Below are positions 51,201 to 64,000 of a stretch of 64,000 bases of DNA, one piece after another. Made by a program: the position numbers and the translations under genes. The stretch comes from Rotaria macrura. Lineage: Eukaryota > Rotifera > Eurotatoria > Philodinida > Philodinidae. Within the stretch, counting starts at the first letter, position 1, and every line of letters starts with the position of its first letter. The stretch lies in NCBI GenBank assembly GCA_900239685.1, contig OENT01000006.1, positions 310,001-374,000 on the forward strand, given 5' to 3'. The notes under the pieces were generated by a model. The model was not told where the DNA came from. It ran no database searches and saw nothing but the letters and a program-made list of their open reading frames with translations.

Positions 51201-54200
51201 AGCGTATTCTAGACACCAATAAGAAAGTCGAGAAAAACTCTTTCAAGATATCCTTTATGATGGTAATGATCAATTCTATTGACAGACATATCTCCTTCAT
51301 TGATATAAACTATCCTGAGCCATTAAATATAACTCAGTGCTGCTTGTTAAACCGTTTTTTTTTATAATAAATAATCATTTTATACTTAACGTATGTGCTA
51401 GAGAAACAACTGTCACCGTAATATATTAATGAAAAAAAAGTGCAAAACTAACAGCACAATTTTAGTTATAAATAGGAAAATAATATCGTTAGCTAATTTC
51501 TATAAGTATTATTTTCCCATAGTGTAAATTGTGTTTTTTTAACAATTATGTTCTAGGTCGTAGACAGAGATAGATTTATATGATGAGATCTATATAGAAT
51601 AGACAGTCAATTTAATTATCTTGGCTATATATGTTAGAGCACTGGGCAAGATTGAATTTCTGTTCTCATACTTTTGCATACTTGTAGGTTGTGTTTCATA
51701 CACTGCAGAAAGGAAATTACTTTTCATAGGAAAAACAGACTTAATTAAATTAATATAAAGCCAACTATTTACCTGCCAATCCTATTACAGCGAAAAAACA
51801 TAGCTTGTTTGATTCTATGCATAGGTTTTTGACTTTTCAACATGATTTTTGTAGAATGAAAACAGTTGCTCTATTACATTTTCCCGTCAGTTATTTGTCT
51901 TCGATTAGTTCAATCATTAGTAAACAAGACAAAAATTCGAGTTCGATATAAAGATTTAAAGGTAACTGATGAAAAATCCCATGTACATAACATCAAAGAA
52001 GGACAAATGATTGGCATAGAAAAACTATTTATGATCGATAATTTAACTTAGATTACAAGGATGGTTCATGTGATTTTAATGTTGATACTATAGTCAATAG
52101 ATCCAGTATTTAAAATCTGTATTGATTATGTAACAAATGATTTTCAAAATAATCAAAATTTCTAAGGATCAAGTAACTCATATCTAATGTCCTCTAGAAC
52201 GAAAACTATTTTGCTTGCCTGATGTGAAAACAAAGGAATTCATTGTAAAATTTTTAATTCTGGAAAAATAGAACTATAAACCAAGATTCTTCATTCGAAT
52301 GCATAACTATCCTATACGTTTTACCGAAATCACCTTGTATGTAAAATGAAAATCAAGAGCAATTTTCAGTTCTATCGACAAAGTTGAGATCGTTCGCGAT
52401 GAATATTGATTCGATACGCTATTCACATTTTACAATTCATAAATATGTATCTTTTACGTAGTATGCAATCAAAAATAGAATGAATCGATTCTCTGCTCTT
52501 AATTTCAATCAGCTTCTATCAAACTATTGTATAAGCCTGGAACGTTCACTCACTTTCTATAGTGGTAGTTTTTCAGTTTGAATTAAAGACTAGCATTTGA
52601 CATTCAAATCGATGCCATCATTCAACTTTGAATATAAAAGAAGTAAACATCGCATGAAAAATTATTAACCTACATTGATTAGAATGGTTCGTATTTCAAT
52701 CTAATGACTAAAAATCAATTGAAACTGGAATAGTTTAATCCGATTATTTAGCTTAAGGCATTGAACTTCATTTGATGTTAATCGTTTTTAACTGATTATA
52801 AAACTTCTATTAGCAAACATCAATCTGTAATCATCAGTTAAGATTGATTACAAAAAGATTAATATCAGAGAAACTTTTATATTTGAATTCGAAAAATCCG
52901 ATTAAAATATTGTCAGTTTCACTGATATTTAATCTGAACGCAATCGATTTTAATCTATTACTGAGCCATGTGTATGTTTATAAGAGTAAAATGTATTGTT
53001 ATTCATTAAAAAATAGACTTGCTCTTGTTATTATTTTAATATTTTTTGACAGGAACCATGATAGAAGCGCACGATTTGCACAGTTGTAAACAGCAGACAC
53101 CAAAACAGAAATAGATCGGAAAATCAAAATATTCTTTTAACCATATTCCCATCCCAACGCATAAAACTTGCAACAGTAGCCAATATCTACGAATGGCTCG
53201 CAAGACGAGGTTCCATTTGAAGATAGAATATTTCAAAGAAGGCTAATGTTCTTTACCAGAAATTTTCAGACTATGCTATGAAGTATTAGAAAAGCTTCAG
53301 GTAATGTTTCAGGACAAAATTCCAGAATTCGACCTTTCGAACATGGATTAAAAACTCAGAAGATTTAATCTTGCTCTTCAAGGAAAAGCCAGAAATATTT
53401 GAAAGTTTGAGGGTTTATTTAGCAGACATTACTTTACAATATGGATTGATTAAAAGGATGGAAATATCAACCTAGAAGAATAAGTTATCGATTTTCCAAA
53501 AAATCTTCCATGAATTCAATAGAAAAAAATGTTTTCATGTCTCTTCGTGATTTGGTGGATTTCCAGTATTGAAGTTGCTATTTCTAATGGTGAAAACTAC
53601 ACCCTTCTCTATCATGCCCTGTCAATAGTTATTAACAGAAATACTCATGTATCTTCATTTTCAAAATGGATCACAATTGAAAGTGCCGAATATTACATCC
53701 ATAGATACCACTACAACGTACTTAGTGCATGATCCATGAAATTACCCATAAACGTGCTCATGCTTCATATGTTTTTAGCTTTTACGAATATGACTCGTGT
53801 TTTTCGAACATTCATGAAAATCTACTTTTGAGCCATCAAAACCTTAGATAAACAAAAATTATGGATGTGAAAAATTCAGCATCTCATTGTTACGACGGGA
53901 GAAACTGAAACGTACAATATTAAGAATAAGAATAAGATCGATATATTAAAATGGTTGAAATATTCTTCCGATTAGAAAATTGGCTTTTTGAACGTGTGTA
54001 GACCGAAAAATATCCAATAGAAAATAATATTTCTCGGCTGGCATTCCAAACTTAGTATTTATGGTGCCCTTTTGCCTTGAAATTTGTTTTATTAAATCTT
54101 GCCTACTTGAATGATGGAATTAGATGCGAGCTGCTATAATGTCGAACATTGATCCATTTTGAGGAAGGCTTATATATTTTCGATGAACATACAGCATATA

Positions 54201-57200
54201 CATTTCAAGGCAAAGTTATACAGCTTCGCAACCACGACTATTCTCTCTAAGTGCAACTTAGCTCCTAACACTCCCCAAGCTGACTCTACTAGAAAACTGA
54301 CGAACTTCCATTCCCACTTGTCTGATCAGAATCTAGAAAAATATGTGAAGCAGTTTATTTTATCATATAATTCAGTGGTGATAATGATAAAATCGTAAAA
54401 TTCAGAAAGAAGACTTCCAAAAATGACCAACAATGAGCAAAAAGCAACCATTGAAACCAAAAACGAAGCGCCGGTCAGTAGTTAGTCACAGCAAATCTAT
54501 AGATTTGTCAACAATTTTCTTTGCACATGAAGCTTTTTCTATCGAACAATCTTGTGCATGAAATTTTCTAATTTCTACCTGATACTTAAGCGATTCATAA
54601 TAGTTGGACTATTAAAACGCCATTTGTTCATGACAAAACTTTTTACTGATATAATCAAGGTTAAATACTTGGTAAAATGAGAAATAAAGCTAGAAGATTA
54701 TTTCAATGCATGCGCAATTTTTTTAGTTGTATACCCATGCAAATATTTGTGTAAAATTTTTCTGTAGTGTTGAAGAATTTTTAGTACTAGTCTAGTAGAG
54801 AAATATCTGACTAGATTGAGTGAGTCAAATTAACGAGTAGAAATTCTTCTACTGAAAAGAAAGGTAAAATTTAATCGAACTGAAACCTATAGTAAAACTT
54901 GGCAAGTTTAAATATTCGTTTTTTTATCAATGAAACATATGGATTTGTCTTTACAAACTTCATCCTTTCACTCAAAATACGAAGAGGAAATGCTGTTCAA
55001 TATTTTATATTTTTCCGTCATATATCTCATTCTAGCTATCCTTACCAAGTATCGTGATACTCTCAATGAATCTTTTACATCGATGAAGTATCCAATCATT
55101 AAGATAACCTCTGGTTTTGAAAAGTTTTGATTCTATTTCAGTGAAACAGCATTCTTAAACAACATTATCCCAATGTCACGTCGAAACAGATATACTTACG
55201 ACAGCATAATATGTCTTGATGAAATGACTAAGACAAGACAACTCTTACATGAAATCTTATATCATTAGAACACAAATGACAAATATTTTTAATAATCATT
55301 GAATTTATTTTAAAGTAACACGAATCAATTTTTCATTCTATTTTCCGAGTCGATTAGGTCTCGATATAAGAAAAGACTTTGTTTCAATCTTCATACTATA
55401 CGTAGTAGACGTCAACGATTAGTCTAGAACAATTTGGGGTTTCATTATGAATAGATTCTTTTTGTTTTCCCATAAACCATGTAAGCGTTTCTGTAGTACA
55501 CTTGTCTCCCAATCGATTGAAACGATAAGATTAGCTATCATCACATCATTCTGAACTGCTCTTGTTTTAAAATTGTCCTTGTTCAGTTACATTGCAAATG
55601 TTAAGCAAGTATGAACCCTGCTTTCGTTGTCCTCTTAGCGCATTGTTCCAATGCGTTTTACTTCATAAGTTGTATTTATAGTCAATGAAATCATGCTGAC
55701 AGAGATTTTATGCTTGTTAAACAGCTGAAAGAAAACGTATGAGAGATTTTTGAAAATCAGCTTTCCGGAAAATTATAACGATTGCATTTTTATACATTCA
55801 TAGACTATAAGAACAAACTAAAGCAGAGCAGATGATAAAATTTATTATTCTACGCTCGATCTTGAATAAAATTACACTGCATCGATAAACAAGATTTGCA
55901 TTTGAATTCAGTAGAAACAAGTTGCTGACGTAGATCTTTATATCGGATTGAGAGACAACATACTTCCCTATTGAGATATGCATGCCGATTCATGAATAGC
56001 ACTGTCAGTAGTTAATTTAAAGTAAACAATAATCTGTCTAGTGTTAGAATTTTGTACGACGGATAATATTTCTGTTTCTAGAATGCCATGACAGATTTTT
56101 CAGTCAATTGGGAAACAGAATGAACAATTTCCATAAATACTAGAAAGGGTTTTGACCTCGAAAAGTCTTTCCATCAGAACACTAACGAGTGCGATGATGG
56201 AAGAATGAGATTCGCCCTCATGGGTCTAATCAATTATACCAATATTTTGTTTGAAAGTGGTAGAGATAAAAACATTGTGTTGGTCTAGCATTCGTATAAA
56301 GCGAACATGTATAAGTATATTACAACTTTTGGGTACGACTGAGTCGAAAAATGTACGTGAACGAAAAAAAAATTTTTAATAGTGCGTTTTACTAGATTCT
56401 ATGCGTGTACTAAGAAATAAAACTTTAACAGAATTTCATCCATTATTAAGAGAAAAACGCGTTGTACAGTTTAAATTTGACTTGATTCGATAACAAGATT
56501 GACTTAAATCATTGTAAAATGCGAATTATTTTTCAGTCTTGTATAAATGAAAGAAAAACAGAAGATGACTGCAATATACTGATATTTACTGGCCGTAGTC
56601 GATTTAGTTGCATTGAAATCCTAAAGAATATTTTTCAATGAGTTGAACTGACAACATTTGTAGTAGAGATTGCCACTATCAACACTCGTTTGTATATTGT
56701 AAACTTTTGCTAAATAGAATAAAATTGAGAACTGAAATTTGTATTGTTCATCGAACTTTTCGTTTTATATATCGTGTGAAAATTAGGATCGAATAGAACA
56801 ATTTATTGAAGATTTGTGAAGAAACCGAATTCCAAATCATCACTGCACAAAGTTTCAACATGTCTTCTTATTTGTATTGAGAAACAAATTTCATAACATA
56901 GAATTTGTTCTCATCAGTTAGTGCCTTAAAATATCTTATTTCTTTCCGTATAGTCTGCACACCATCGATTCTATCAATGACAGAGTTATAAACCAAGTTT
57001 CCGTCACGATGCCGAGAAAAAAAAAATAAGTGCCCGTCGAACAGTGTGAACGTTGCATGAACGAGAGAACAAAACATACCATGTCAATATTATTTGATAG
57101 AGAAGCGAACGCTGTTCATTACAACCATATAACATATTTTTTCTTTTACTTTTCTTTAGTAGTGGAAAATTTTCTTTTTCTCTTTCCGTATCATCAAAAA

Positions 57201-58328
57201 TTAATGTTTTATTTTTTGTAATATTCCTTCTATGACTAGTCAATAGTATGAGCTACAAAGTTGAAATCACAAACAGCATTCAAATAGAAATAGTCCATTA
57301 AAAAGATTCTTTATATCGAGTGAGAAAAACAAAATTTATCAGTCAGATTCAGCTAAAATATAATGAGTGACAGACAAGTTGTAATTCGATCATATATTAT
57401 ATTTCAGCACTTGTCACTTATTTTTCAAGAGAAGGATCAGAAGAAATCAAGAGGAAATCCATGAAGGATATTATCTTAAATTATGCACAGAAAGAAAAAT
57501 TTCCAGAACTAATTAGTTGAAAATTCTATGTTTAGAATGGTCCAAAATTTCAAAAATGAAATAATTATTGTTCTTCGCAGAAAATTTAATTTCTAAAAGA
57601 TTTCATTAATTAATATGTTTTATTGACGAGACATGAAATTCAATCGTTAGACTGAGTACCAGTATGAGCCACAGGAACATTGATGACTTCTAACTTCTAT
57701 TGTAAGCTCTTGATTGAAAAGGAAAAAGCATTCAAGATATGCTTTAATTTGTGCATCTGAAATCAAAGACATCAATTCACATTTAAATTCTCTCTTTATT
57801 ATATGTAATATAAATGCTTCGAAATAGAAGTCTATCTTAAACTGAAAATCAATTCATTCGAGCGAAATGAAGTGGAATATAAGAATTTTTTTTGACAAAG
57901 TGCAATTTATGGTTGACCGTTCATAATTTAGTTAGAAATTCTAGGTCAATGAAAATTCGAATTGAAATTCAATCGATGAATACCAAGAGAAGAATGATTT
58001 ATAATCTTGCTAGAAAATATTGAATTTTGCACAATTAGTGTTCGATGTTTTTAAAAAAATATTCTTTGTTCTTATGCTACATGATTGTCTCTAAATGTCT
58101 GTAGTCAACCTTTTTCTTTCCTTTTACCGAAGAAAAAAGAAAGGAATTAAAAACAAATGATCACAACATTGTTTCTCCTTTTTCTCAGGATGCATCAAAT
58201 AATTTGCCTGAATGGCATTCTCTTCATGCTACACATTTAATTTATAATGAAGAATAAAGTAGATTTAAAATATAAACTAAAATCTAGAAACAGATCACAT
58301 ATTTAGTGTAGAATCTATTGCATACAGT
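48202..58328. other. 10-kb gene-poor region
   Basis: No supported gene on either strand. Most frames are under 80 codons with AT-driven composition. The part from about 53040 to 54420 looks less AT-rich and more protein-like than its surroundings, with short broken frames on both strands (for example 53529-53732 and 54159-54398), so it may be a decayed gene or mobile element; I could not recognise the family. Confidence 0.45.
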
Positions 58329-61300
58329 ATGAATCCTATATGGAAATGTAAGTATGAAAATATGAGAATAAACGTTGTTTTTTTTATTGGAAAAAGTCTT
58401 CGTATTTTTGTTTTCAAAAGGGATTTGTGGTGGTAAACGAATAGAACAAGACCAAACACAACCTAGTCCGCCAGCAATGAATCATCTTTCATTGCCAGGA
58501 CAAGGTTCAACTGTGAATAAGCCACGAGCTCAAGTATGATTGCTATTTGTTTGTTTTTTTCGTTTGTATCATTGATAGATATTGTGCAATTTCTTTTCGT
58601 TTAGGTTACTCTAGCTCCTCAACATGGTAAGAAAAGTATAGATTAAAGAATGTAATCTTAATTGATTCTATTAGGTTTAATGGACTGGATAAGAAAAGCA
58701 AATAATACGCCAAACTTGTCTGGTACAAATGGTAAACTATTAAATGTGACAGAGGAAGAATTAGCTAAGCATAATAAAAAAACTGATTGTTGGACTGCAA
58801 TTTCTGGTAAAAATTTCGAACCTTCTGTCTTATATGATTGCTTTAAATCTATTATGACTTTTTCTTTAGGACATGTTTATAATATAACTCCATATCTTGA
58901 TTATCATCCGGGTGGTGTTGACGAGATCATGAAAGGTGCTGGCATTGATTCGACTGCACTCTTTCAAGATATTCATTCATGGGTAAAATTTGAAAATAAA
59001 GAGACTAAAAACAATTCATGAGAACAATTATCGATCTATTTTTAGGTAAATTTTGCTTCCATGCTTGAAAAATGTCTTGTCGGTCGGTTAACTACGAAAC
59101 ATAATCCAAAAGAAATATCATCAACAAAATCAAAAGCTTTTCAAAATCGACTTCGATTTGATTTTCGTCAATCGAATTCAAAAAGTTTAACACTATTTAT
59201 ATATACAACATGTTTAAAGTTAACGATAGAAAATATTTTCGTTTCAATTGAAAATTCAAAAGAAATATTCGTTCTTGTTTATATCGATGGTTACATACAT
59301 ACGATAGCCATAGGTAAATATAAAACAAATAATGAATGAGTAGCCTAAAATTTTCGATATTGGCATTATTTAGAATTACTTGAATTAGTGACAATTGATT
59401 TTAAAGGTAAGAAAGAACGAAGAAAGTTTAATCGAATTATATAAGAAGAAAAATTAAATCAATACTTTTTGTTGTGTGTAATCGATGTATTTTTAGTTCG
59501 TATTTCACCCAATAATCGAAGTCAAATCGAAATAGATTTAAATAAAAAAATTGAACAAACATGGAAATCAATTGGTAAATTTCTATCAAATCATTTAGCT
59601 GTTTGTGCTATGTCAGAATTCGGTAAGTCAGCGAAACAAATATGTAAATGCATCGCAGAATTCTGACATGTAAATCAATATTTATTCAGGAAGTGAAAGA
59701 AAAGAAAACACTTTTTCATTTTCAAATAACATCTGGTTCTTGTTTGTTGCATGAGTAGTTAGTCTTGATTAACTGCATACGTTCATCAAGCGCATTATAG
59801 AAGTTGTCAGAGTAGGGAAAAATAAACTCTAGAATCTTGTGATTGTTCACATCTGCAGATTTTTCATGTACTGAATCAAAAGTAATTACTATTTCTGTCA
59901 GATGAATCTAATTAGATGGTTTCCGTGGGAGTAAGTAGTCTCGGTTGGGAATATATGAGATGTCACAATCGGATTTACTAAGAATTATTTACGACAGAAA
60001 ATTCTTTTCTGACATGTAGAATTCTAGCAAGATTAAGAGTTAGCTTTACATTTATGTCAATTAGAAGAGAAATCAAAGTCTCCCTACATAAGAAACTTCT
60101 TATCGGAAGTGAATGAATACCTATTTTCGATTTCACGAGTCACACATATTCCATAGTTTACTTACATGATAAAAATAAAATACTGTATAACTCTGCAATG
60201 ATCTATTATAATTTGAAATATACCGTTTACTAAATTGCATTTATTAATATTAGAGTGAATGCTAGTGTCTGTTATTATTCATATCACTGGTTGACTGATT
60301 TGTGTTAGTCGGCAGGCTAGAATTTTACATGTCGATGGTCTACGGAATTGGATGCAAATTTCTAATAAAAAAAAATTCTTGAATTTATTTTGTTTTCAAT
60401 TTAGAACCAATCTATTTCACTGCTACTCTTATTAGACGAACCCCGGTTACTCATGATACCGATTGGTACACATTTTCAATACCATCCAATGTTTTCATAA
60501 TGCCTCCGATCGGTTATCATATTCGAATACGACAACTGAACGATGGTATTTCATATAGAATTTTTCTTTCCTCTCTACATGTGTTTTTTCAGGCCTACTT
60601 ATTGTGAAACCTTATACAGTAGTAAATCGTATAAATAAACAAGCAGTATCATCATCGGATCAGACAATTGAATTGTTAATTAAGCATTATACGAATGGGA
60701 CAATGACGCCAATATTAAAAAAGTTAGCCATTGGTATGTAAATGAATAGAATTCGAGGTTTTTGAACTGTTTCTATGTTCAATAGGTGATACTATTGACA
60801 TGAGTTCATTCGAAGGTACATTTGATACCAACAGAATTGATCAGTGTCAGACACTTATACTAATCGCGGCCGGTACTGGTTTGTCACCAATGATTCGTGT
60901 TATTAATTATGTTATTGAACAGATTAATAATGGAAAACATATTAATCTTCTCTTATTATTTTTTAATAAGACTAAAAATGATATTTTATGTAGAGAAGAA
61001 CTAGAGACAACATGCGAACAACATAAGTGAGTATGACAAAGAACTTTTCATATTATATTTTCATTTATTATTTATTCTGAATTAAATTTCTCAATCTTCT
61101 TGGAACAGATTCTCAGTATTAACTTTTGAAACCATATGAGCAGTCATACATCAATGATCTATAGAAGAAAGAAAGCAAACTGAAATTTCATGTCGTTCTT
61201 AGATTCCTCTCATTAACATTCTTCAAAGTCATAATTTTACATATGCTTGACATATTTCGTAATTCTTAATAATATGTATTTTCAATAGAACATAGAACTA

Positions 61301-62480
61301 ATTAGAAGCATCCAGTATTCATTGCGACAATATTTGATCTCGATGTCACTCACATTCACTGTTATATCGAGGATCGCAAAAGTTTTATTTAGCCATCCTA
61401 TTGTCTAATATACTTCTACCTTGCAATTCATCATATGAAACTACTAATTATTTGAAATCATCCAAGCACTTCTGATCGACTAATGACAATCAAATGTTAA
61501 TAATCTACTGTTTTGCAGAACTATATTCATTCATTTGAAATGATACACGAAACGATATGTTCCTACAGTTTAGCTCTGCAAAATTCGTCTGAAACACACA
61601 AGAGATTAAGTTCTATAAATAACTTAACTTGAGTAATCTTGCCCATGTAGTTCATCCCAAAGTCTTGTACTATTTCTATAGTCTTTCAAAAGAAATGTCA
61701 TGAATTATGTTTTTTCTTCGATATTTAGTGCATTACCAGAATCTTCGATAATCGTAGATTCCAGAATGGTGAAAAATACAGAGCATATTTACAAATATTT
61801 TCTGATATAAAGATACATTGAAAATAAGAGATATGTCGAATTAGAAGATAACCGTTGTTCGTGTTTATGAAAAGTATGCTATTGAGTTGCATAAAAGCGA
61901 TCGATGGTTGATTATATTTCTTTTGTAATTTATCTGTGAGAATTTAATCATCGAGAGAGCCATTGATTACAATCAGATCTTGTCTTGTGAACATTAGAAA
62001 AAATGCTAAGTCAACGTCATATTATACGATATACTTTTTGTTTTCCAAGTTTTCTTTTACATTTGTATGGAATTCTAATCATAAGAATAGTGATGGATGA
62101 AGTTTTGAAAAAAACAAAATATTTTTTTTTAATATACTTTCAATTAAGCAGATGAGAAAACAGCATTCATTGTTTATTTAAAGATTCATCGTACATCATA
62201 TTCTTTCCGAGCCTGATGCTGAATGGACAAGTGAAAAAGGTTATATTCGAGGTGAACTTCTTCAACGATTGCTACCACCAATACCTCCGAAAGATCATGA
62301 AAATCAAACACTCATTTGTATTTGTGGACCAACACCGTTTTCAACATCAGCGATTAGGTATGTGTCGATACAATTTATAAGTTTTAAGGTGAAGAATATT
62401 TTATTATTTGTTTTTGTCTGTTTAGTTTATTAAAAGAACAAAATTACAACGATAAACATTTGCATGTATTTCAGGCGTAA
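58329..62480 (+). CDS. CYB5R4: Cytochrome b5 reductase 4 (NCB5OR)
   Basis: Thirteen exons: 58329-58347, 58421-58533, 58605-58626, 58675-58806, 58870-58982, 59046-59313, 59374-59406, 59497-59622, 60405-60545, 60593-60733, 60786-61026, 62184-62357, 62426-62480; 525 residues, close to the human length, all phases consistent. Domains in order: the family-specific LMDWIRKA segment; a cytochrome b5 domain with heme ligands His108 (DYHPGG) and His131; a CS/p23-like domain at about 165-275; then a ferredoxin-reductase-type FAD/NADH unit with KPYTV at 328-332, AAGTGLSPM at about 397-405 and CICGPTPF at 495-502, ending HVFQA. NCB5OR is a soluble, ER-associated flavohemoprotein moving electrons from NAD(P)H to heme and is linked to fatty-acid desaturation and oxidative-stress tolerance in mammals. 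The 19-bp first coding exon has a consensus GTAAGT donor but is inferred; an alternative Met lies at 58477 in exon 2. Confidence 0.96.
59623..60404 (+). other. CYB5R4 intron 8
   Basis: 782 bp, at the boundary between the CS domain and the reductase unit; no nested feature recognised. Confidence 0.85.
61027..62183 (+). other. CYB5R4 intron 11
   Basis: 1,157 bp inside the NADH-binding unit; the flanking protein sequence is continuous with family members, so no exon is missing. No nested feature recognised. Confidence 0.85.
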
Positions 62481-64000
62481 TCAAGAAAATAAAAATGATA
62501 AATAAATATATGCATTGTGCGAAATAAATGAGTTTAATGAAATTATTTTTAAAAGACATGAAAAACAAATTCTAAAGCTATTTTTTTTTATTGATGTATA
62601 CAAATATTCTAGAGCAATTTCTTTTATCTCTTATTCTGTGTTCTTTCGATTATATATAACGCGATGGTTATTACCATGATATAAAACCGATTTTGTTGGT
62701 TGACTAGCAAGATGTCAAAGTTCTTCTTATAATAAACAACCCTTCATTCTTCCATGAATAAATAAACATACTCTACTTTGTTGAACTAATTAACTAATAT
62801 AGTTCACACTAGTTGTTTGTAATGCAACAGTAGTTACATCATGAAAGAAAAAGAAATGCAAGGTGTGGAACAATGCAGCATGCCATGGTTGTATATAATG
62901 TTTTTGCTAGTAATCGTTTTCACGAGATCATTTTTCTTGTTAAAGGTGAGAATGTAAAAACAATATCGAATGATGAAACAACGTATAAAAGTCGTTCAAT
63001 ATTATATTGTGATACTAGAAAATCAACAATTTCTATCACACTAAGAATTTCAAATGCGATCATTTATCCTAAATAGTTCGATCAACATTTCTAAAATATT
63101 AAATATGGATTATGATTACGAAATAATCGATAATCTATTGATACATATATCAACTATATACAGTTTCAGATATGAACGAGAAAATAGGAGCATTATGGGT
63201 GATACCTTTTCTTTTGATAGTTTTAGATGGATTTTCTAAATCGAGCAACAGCAGTTGCATTATTTTCTTCTCTAAAATATAAAAAACAGTAAAGAAATGA
63301 TTGAAATCTTTTCAGTCTTGAAAGAAATATTGCAGGCCAAAACGCTTTCTTTCCCCAAAGAAAAGTGAAAGTGCCGCTCCTAGTATAGCATGCACCTGGA
63401 ACTGGGTAATGGCGATGCATCAAAATGAATTCTGTTCTTTTTTTTAATAACAGGAATCAACAGAAATTACTAATACCTATTCCAAATTCTATAATTAAAG
63501 TTTCATAGAAAGATAATTGCATTCTCGTCAATTCTTTGATATTTGAACTCGTATATCAGTGTGATATTCGAACGCATCCATTATGAACAAATATGAGTTC
63601 CTTAACAGAATTCTCTTGTTTCTGAGCTTGATAATGTCGATATTCGATTATTGTAGACTGCTGACATCTTGTTCTCTTTAGAAATTTATTGGTAAGACGA
63701 AAGACCTTTGACGAATTTCAAATCAATCAATCCATCGAAAAATACAGCTATGCTTTTTTTCTTATTTCAAATATGATCATAAATGAGAACTGTCATTTAC
63801 AATTACAGATAAAAATTTCGACACATCATGAAAGTAATCCCTGAAGTACTTAGGAGAAAGTACTTTCTTCGCTGGTTACAACCTACTTTAAAGATTACTA
63901 GTCCACTCCGAGCTCGTACGCTGTAATTTCACTTACAATTAGAAATCCTTTTTTCTTTCAAATTTGTTTAGTGTATCATCTATATCTTTTTCCTTTTCTT
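62481..64000. other. 3' flank of CYB5R4 and intergenic DNA
   Basis: AATAAA signals at about 62503 and 62523 lie just after the CYB5R4 stop codon. The rest shows no recognised exon. Confidence 0.5.

Noticed and set aside
1..64000. CRISPR arrays, prokaryotic operons or Shine-Dalgarno-led genes
   Set aside because: No regularly spaced repeats, and all real genes have spliceosomal introns; the window is eukaryotic nuclear DNA.
1..64000. tRNA or rRNA genes
   Set aside because: I scanned by eye for A/B-box and T-loop patterns and conserved rRNA segments and saw none convincing; a covariance-model search was not possible.

Overview
This is animal nuclear DNA. It is strongly AT-rich, and most introns are 40-90 bp, start with GT and end in T-rich AG acceptors. 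The genes are typical metazoan multi-exon genes (tensin, NCB5OR/CYB5R4, ZMYND19, a Rubicon-homology protein). The compact introns, an LRR-like F-box protein, a FLYWCH relic and a bacterial-looking HAD hydrolase suggest a rotifer, probably bdelloid. The gene identities are firm; the taxon is an inference. I assembled the gene models by hand from splice signals and checked reading-frame phase at every junction; nearly all exons are too short to stand alone as ORFs.

Layout. 2.3-3.1 kb (-): four-helix membrane protein. 5.35-6.19 kb (+): complete five-exon ZMYND19 orthologue. 8.8-9.2 kb: TIR-bearing MITE-like repeat. 10.9-12.3 kb (-): Rubicon-homology protein. 13.5-16.2 and 16.6-18.9 kb (-): two tandem dual-specificity phosphatase genes with long disordered tails. 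18.7-21.3 kb: a duplicated stretch around a single N at 20829, best explained as two haplotypes joined in the assembly; one carries an extra 1.65 kb that contains a 71-bp hAT-type MITE. 25.4-25.8 kb (-): decayed FLYWCH zinc-finger copy. 27.5-28.4 kb (+): four-exon HAD phosphatase with a possible mitochondrial presequence. 31.8-40.9 kb (+): 13-exon tensin with SH2 and PTB domains and no PTEN-like head. 43.4-45.4 kb (+): SOCS-box protein. 45.8-48.2 kb (+): F-box protein. 48.2-58.3 kb: gene-poor. 58.3-62.5 kb (+): complete 13-exon CYB5R4. The final 1.5 kb shows no gene.

Themes. Tensin is a focal-adhesion adaptor. The two DUSPs are cysteine phosphatases. Rubicon-family proteins act in autophagy and endosome traffic. 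The neighbouring SOCS-box and F-box proteins are probable substrate adaptors of Cullin-RING ubiquitin ligases. Nothing indicates operons. I did not find an obviously new multi-gene system. The most notable observations are the haplotype junction with its indel, the two short transposon-like elements, the LD-like and repeated tyrosine motifs in tensin, the possible horizontal origin of the HAD gene, and the FLYWCH relic.
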